A DNA stretch of 64,000 nt from JALZOC01 sp035758845. Its GTDB lineage: Bacteria; Acidobacteriota; Vicinamibacteria; Vicinamibacterales; 2-12-FULL-66-21. Each line of letters begins with the position of its first letter. The first letter of the stretch is position 1. Both the position numbers and the translations under genes were made by a program. A model generated the notes under the pieces. It did not search any database. It worked only from the letters and a program-made list of their open reading frames with translations, and had not been told where the DNA came from. The DNA lies in contig DASTVZ010000217.1 in the NCBI GenBank assembly GCA_035758845.1, positions 5,917 to 69,916 on the forward strand. The letters are read 5' to 3'. This document shows positions 60,846 to 64,000 of this stretch, one piece after another.

Positions 60846-61490
60846 TCACTTTGTCAGATCAAGAATCGTAATGTCCTTGTACCACGCTTCGCCCGGCGGG
60901 CCCGCGTGGATCTGCGGGCAGATAACGCCTCGGGATTCGATCGACGGATCATTCTCGACGTAGTCCACTGTCTGGACCCCGTTAATCCACAACTGGATGC
61001 GCCGTCCCTCGGCCCGAATCATGTAGTCGTTCCACTCCGACGGTTTGACCACCTCTTTCATCTTCTCTTGATCTGGCCCGATCAGGACTTTGTTGCGGCG
61101 CGACTCGTCATAGAGCGCACCCCACCAACCCGCTCCCATGTCGGCCTGGTAGCCTGACACTTCGTGGTTGTCGGGAATACGTTTCGTGCGGAACTGCACG
61201 CCTGCATTCGCGGTGTCGCCGCCGAGGAGCTTGAACTTCAGACGAAGCTCGAAATCGTCGTAGACGCGGGTCGTGCACAGGAACTCGTTGCGAACGATCT
61301 TGTCTTTCAGAGAACCTCCGACGATCGCGCCACCCTCGATGCGGAAGATGGTAAGGTTCCCTTCCCAACCAGTAAAGGTCTTGCCGTCAAAAATCGCGAC
61401 TGGTTTCGGACCCTTCGTCGCTTGATTGATCGCTCCCGTGACCGGAATCAAGGCACCTATTACCGCCGCAAGAACACACTTCATGATCAT
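60846..61490 (-). CDS. DUF1080 (3-keto-disaccharide hydrolase-like) secreted protein
   Basis: 214 residues. Signal peptide to about 20. Family blocks: AIFDGKTFTGWEGNLTIFRIEGGAIVGG, DFELRLKFKLLGGDTANAGVQFRTKR, GYQADMGAGWWGALYDESRR and EWNDYMIRAEGRRIQLWINGVQTVDYVE. DUF1080 is a concanavalin-like jelly roll; characterised members hydrolyse 3-keto sugars. Periplasmic. Single-domain form. Confidence 0.88.
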   Translation of the reverse strand: MIMKCVLAAVIGALIPVTGAINQATKGPKPVAIFDGKTFTGWEGNLTIFRIEGGAIVGGSLKDKIVRNEFLCTTRVYDDFELRLKFKLLGGDTANAGVQFRTKRIPDNHEVSGYQADMGAGWWGALYDESRRNKVLIGPDQEKMKEVVKPSEWNDYMIRAEGRRIQLWINGVQTVDYVENDPSIESRGVICPQIHAGPPGEAWYKDITILDLTK

Positions 61491-61512
61491 CTCGTTAGCC
61501 TGATGTTTTCAG

Positions 61513-61830
61513 TTACCTCGGCAGGTTGCCTTCCTTGCCACGGACCTTGGCCAACCACCAGCGGAGGCCGACGAACAGAAAGCGCCAATCGTGAAAAAAC
61601 TCAGGGGGCTTTCGTTCGAATGCGTGGCCAACGAATTGAAGGATCCATCCGACGATAAACAACGTCACCGGTACGGGCCACCAGGCACGAACAAGCAGCG
61701 CAACCACGAACAGCGGAAGTGAAAGCGCAATCAGCGGAATCCCAATCGTGTGGCAGAAGCGATTGACAGGATGCTGATGGCTGCCGGCATACTGAGCAAT
61801 CCAATCGTCCCAGGTTCTGCCGCCGAACAT
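61513..61830 (-). CDS. DUF962/Mpo1-like membrane protein
   Basis: 105 residues from the ATG at 61830 with GAGGTG about 4 nt upstream. The motif QYAGSHQHPVNRFCHTIGIPL and FVGHAFERKPPEFF carry the His residues of the Mpo1-like family (DUF962), whose yeast member is an Fe-dependent 2-hydroxy-fatty-acid dioxygenase. Two to three hydrophobic helices. Whether the bacterial homologue has that activity is unknown. Confidence 0.85.
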   Translation of the reverse strand: MFGGRTWDDWIAQYAGSHQHPVNRFCHTIGIPLIALSLPLFVVALLVRAWWPVPVTLFIVGWILQFVGHAFERKPPEFFHDWRFLFVGLRWWLAKVRGKEGNLPR

Positions 61831-61855
61831 GTCGCACCTCCGACTGAAATCGATG

Positions 61856-62638
61856 TTACCCGCTGATCTCGTCTCCAATCCATCCCGTCGTCGCGTAGAT
61901 CCGTAGATCGGAACGGATAATCTTTGACGTCTCGCCGGTTGTTTCAGCGGCTTCGATCCGCTTCATCCCGGCATCGTACTCGGCATCGCTGATGACCAGA
62001 AGCTGTGAGGCGCTCCTCCGATCCAGGAACCCGCCGGATCGTGCTTCGCCGATCGTCATCTCGCGCGGCAGGTGTTGAATCATCCGAGTCTCACATCGAC
62101 AGAAGCCCGCGGCGGTCATGAGTTCGCGAATGCGACCCGTCGGAAGATAGCGCTTCCGATCTTCGGTCAGTGCCCCCGGAAAGTAGTCATACACCCACCA
62201 TTGGTCCCGTCCGTTGTGCGGGTCGAGACCAGCAGTCAGGATGCCGCCCCCGGAACGCAGCACGCGCCTCGCCTCGATGAGAAACGCGGCCTGATCCGGG
62301 AAGTGATGCAAGGCGTTCACACAGAACACGCGATCGCAGCTCGCGCTGCCGAACGGCAATGAATCCGCACGACCCCGCGCCACGCAGCCCGATAGGGAGC
62401 TGCGCGCGATCTGCAGCATACCCGCCGAGAAATCGAGGCCAAATGCGATCACCTTCGACGCTCGCAGCCTCTGCACCCAGTGTCCGGTGCCGCATCCGAT
62501 CTCGAGGACACGGTGATGCACTCCACCGGCGCCTCTTACAAACGACGCAAGCGCCTGCTCGACGCCAGTGTAGGTGTTTCGCTCGTAGCGCGAGTTGTAC
62601 GAGGAGGCAAGGCGTTCGTAGTCGACTCGTTGAGTCAT
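61856..62638 (-). CDS. Class I SAM-dependent methyltransferase
   Basis: 260 residues. Rossmann-type methyltransferase motifs: RVLEIGCGTGHWVQRL near 43-58, FGLDFSAGMLQIAR near 66-79 and VFCVNALHHFPDQ near 103-115. This is the UbiE/BioC-like fold. Substrate unknown. Confidence 0.9.
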   Translation of the reverse strand: MTQRVDYERLASSYNSRYERNTYTGVEQALASFVRGAGGVHHRVLEIGCGTGHWVQRLRASKVIAFGLDFSAGMLQIARSSLSGCVARGRADSLPFGSASCDRVFCVNALHHFPDQAAFLIEARRVLRSGGGILTAGLDPHNGRDQWWVYDYFPGALTEDRKRYLPTGRIRELMTAAGFCRCETRMIQHLPREMTIGEARSGGFLDRRSASQLLVISDAEYDAGMKRIEAAETTGETSKIIRSDLRIYATTGWIGDEISG

Positions 62639-62701
62639 TTGTTGAAGGTAACAGAGTTGTGGTGAGGAATACTCTGCTCCCTCGGAGAACCGCTGCTACC
62701 T

Positions 62702-63070
62702 CTAACCGGGTAGTGCGAAGTTCGGATTCTCGATCAATCCGATCAGATTGCCGAACGGATCCGTGACGGTTGCGACCTTGATCCCGCCGCCCACGTCCTG
62801 CGCCGGCGAGGCGACGGCGGCACCGGCGTCGGCGAAATGGGCGATGGCGCGCTCGATGTCTTCAACGCGCCAGTACGCCACGCTCCCTCCGCGACCCGGA
62901 GAGCCACCGTCGGGATTCGGGTCCAGTCCGAGCTCGTACCCCGCGATGTTGAACCCGACGTAGAAAGGCTCGTCGAAATATGGCTGCTGTTGAAATGCGC
63001 GCGCGTACCACGCCTTTGCGCGATCGACATCCGAGACGTGGTAGATGACGGTTGCAAGTCCTTTGACCAT
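62702..63070 (-). CDS. VOC (glyoxalase/bleomycin-resistance) family protein
   Basis: 122 residues from the ATG at 63070. VOC fold: TVIYHVSDVDRAKAWYARAF, FYVGFNIAGYELGLDPN and VATVTDPFGNLIGLIENP, with H and E in metal positions. Members include glyoxalases, dioxygenases and resistance proteins; no substrate can be assigned. The frame is open upstream across the next gene and is not coding there. Confidence 0.88.
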   Translation of the reverse strand: MVKGLATVIYHVSDVDRAKAWYARAFQQQPYFDEPFYVGFNIAGYELGLDPNPDGGSPGRGGSVAYWRVEDIERAIAHFADAGAAVASPAQDVGGGIKVATVTDPFGNLIGLIENPNFALPG

Positions 63071-63105
63071 GTCGATCTTCCGCCGGCCGCACACGCGGCT
63101 GCGCC

Positions 63106-63636
63106 TTAGAACGTCGCCTGGACGACCTGGTTCGGTCGTCGCAACCGCACCACTCCACCACGCGTGCGCAATTGGACGATCACATCGACCGCCGCACCGA
63201 CGTCCCACTTCGGTCCGTCTCGCGCGACGATCTCGAAACTGGATGCGCCGGCGTCGCGGGCGCGCTCCTCGCGGGGGATACCCGACCAGACGTCCGTGCT
63301 CCTGACGAGCCACACCGTGTCGGCCGTGATCGCCGCCGGTACCGCCGAGCCGTCTTCGGTCTGCACGCGTATCACGGAGATCATCGCACTGCCATCATGC
63401 GGTGCAACGAGTGGCATGAAGTCGCGCCAGAGCGCCGCGCCAAGCGTCAGCGTCTTGCCCTCGACGACGACGCTGGTCGGGGTGGTGAGCAAGGTTGAAG
63501 GCGTAACGGCGTCGGGCGCCGTCGGTGCTCCGCCGCAACCGGCAGTGACGAGGGCGGCGTACGCCAACCCAAGACACAGGCGTGCGGCAAAAGCGCGAGA
63601 TCTCGACGTCACGCAAACGGGCATCAGCAGCAACAC
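63106..63636 (-). CDS. Lipoprotein of unknown function
   Basis: 176 residues. Signal peptide with lipobox LVTAGC near residue 34 and a Pro/Thr-rich spacer. The body is beta-rich with TLTLGAALWRDFMPLVAPHDGSAMISVIRVQTEDG and DTVWLVRSTDVWSG. No family recognised. A second ATG at 63621 would shorten the signal. Confidence 0.7.
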   Translation of the reverse strand: MLLLMPVCVTSRSRAFAARLCLGLAYAALVTAGCGGAPTAPDAVTPSTLLTTPTSVVVEGKTLTLGAALWRDFMPLVAPHDGSAMISVIRVQTEDGSAVPAAITADTVWLVRSTDVWSGIPREERARDAGASSFEIVARDGPKWDVGAAVDVIVQLRTRGGVVRLRRPNQVVQATF

Positions 63637-63688
63637 TCAAGTTCAATGTTGGCACAACCTGACGCGTCGGCGATAGGATATCGGCACT

Positions 63689-64000
63689 GTGCCTCGTCGA
63701 CGTGACCCCTTTGATGTCGTGCGGGCAATCGGGCGGACGCTGCCGGATGTCGAAGAGAGCACGATGTACGGCCAGCCGGCACTGAAAGTCGGCGGCAAGT
63801 GGTTGGCCTGCATCGCCTCTCACTCGTCCGCTGAGGCCAACACGCTGGTCGTGCGGCTCGATTTCGAAGACCGCGACGCCCTGATCGCTGACGATCCTCG
63901 GACCTACTACCTGAAACCACACTATGAAGGTTATCCGTCGGTGCTTGTCCGGCTGGCCCTGATTGACGACGACGCGTTGCACGACCTGCTGCAAAGCGCG
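63689..64000 (+). CDS. MmcQ/YjbR-family protein, 3' end outside window
   Basis: A GTG at 63689 begins a frame that stays open for 104 codons to the window edge. The blocks FDVVRAIGRTLPDVEESTMYGQPALKVGGKWLACIA and YYLKPHYEGYPSVLVRLALIDDDAL fit the MmcQ/YjbR family (CyaY-like fold, often DNA-binding or unknown). AGGA lies about 10 nt upstream. Divergent from the lipoprotein gene. Confidence 0.75.
   Translation, partial: MPRRRDPFDVVRAIGRTLPDVEESTMYGQPALKVGGKWLACIASHSSAEANTLVVRLDFEDRDALIADDPRTYYLKPHYEGYPSVLVRLALIDDDALHDLLQSA

Overview
The window is GC-rich chromosomal DNA whose gene content points to a soil-type Acidobacteriota, most likely Vicinamibacteria-like. The taxonomic signs are two FtsX/MacB-type permeases of the acidobacterial duplicated orphan permease kind (one with a PadR regulator), a VWFA-related acidobacterial protein, TonB receptors with carboxypeptidase-regulatory N-domains, many secreted peptidases and hydrolases, and intergenic spaces packed with short dispersed repeats. 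No phage, transposase, integrase, CRISPR, rRNA or tRNA was seen. Taxonomy is inferred from gene content only.

Layout. 1-8.3 kb: a partial PQQ-type beta-propeller, a heme c/helix-hairpin-helix fusion, a YVTN-propeller lipoprotein and two TonB-dependent receptors. 8.3-13.0 kb: a sulfur assimilation operon, cysD-cysN-cysH-ilvA, with overlapping stops and starts. It is preceded by a 29-codon ORF with seven cysteine codons and by RNA pairings that could hide the cysD ribosome binding site; this is the most interesting item in the window. 13.1-16.4 kb: a sortase island (LPxTA-tailed protein, VWA protein, sortase). 16.7-25.1 kb: small proteins, a HEAT-like protein, an orphan permease, a TMEM175-type channel, a 49-residue basic protein and a large M14 carboxypeptidase. 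25.1-36.5 kb: SDR, tricorn-like S41 protease, membrane protein, alpha/beta hydrolases, outer-membrane protein, lipoprotein, RidA. 36.5-45.4 kb: two serine hydrolases, a zinc-ribbon/VasI-like protein, ICMT-like methyltransferase, amidohydrolase, MBL-fold enzyme and a mini PQQ-like protein. 45.5-50.4 kb: a probable carbohydrate cluster with a GH127 enzyme and an unassigned 609-residue partner. 50.4-53.7 kb: SAP/Rho-N-like protein, DUF2255, subclass B3 metallo-beta-lactamase overlapping a GNAT, DUF4159. 53.8-58 kb: PEGA outer-membrane protein and a padR-permease operon with a visible promoter and operator. 58-64 kb: GT-C-like membrane protein, DUF1080, DUF962, methyltransferase, VOC, lipoprotein and a partial MmcQ/YjbR protein.

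How it fits together. Most genes encode envelope or secreted functions. The cys operon makes sulfite from sulfate through APS (CysDN, then a 4Fe-4S APS reductase; no CysC is needed). It is probably controlled by translation of its Cys-rich leader. The sortase island looks self-contained, with enzyme and substrate separated by one gene. Most intergenic space is occupied by at least eight families of short tandem or palindromic repeats, several of which run into coding ends.
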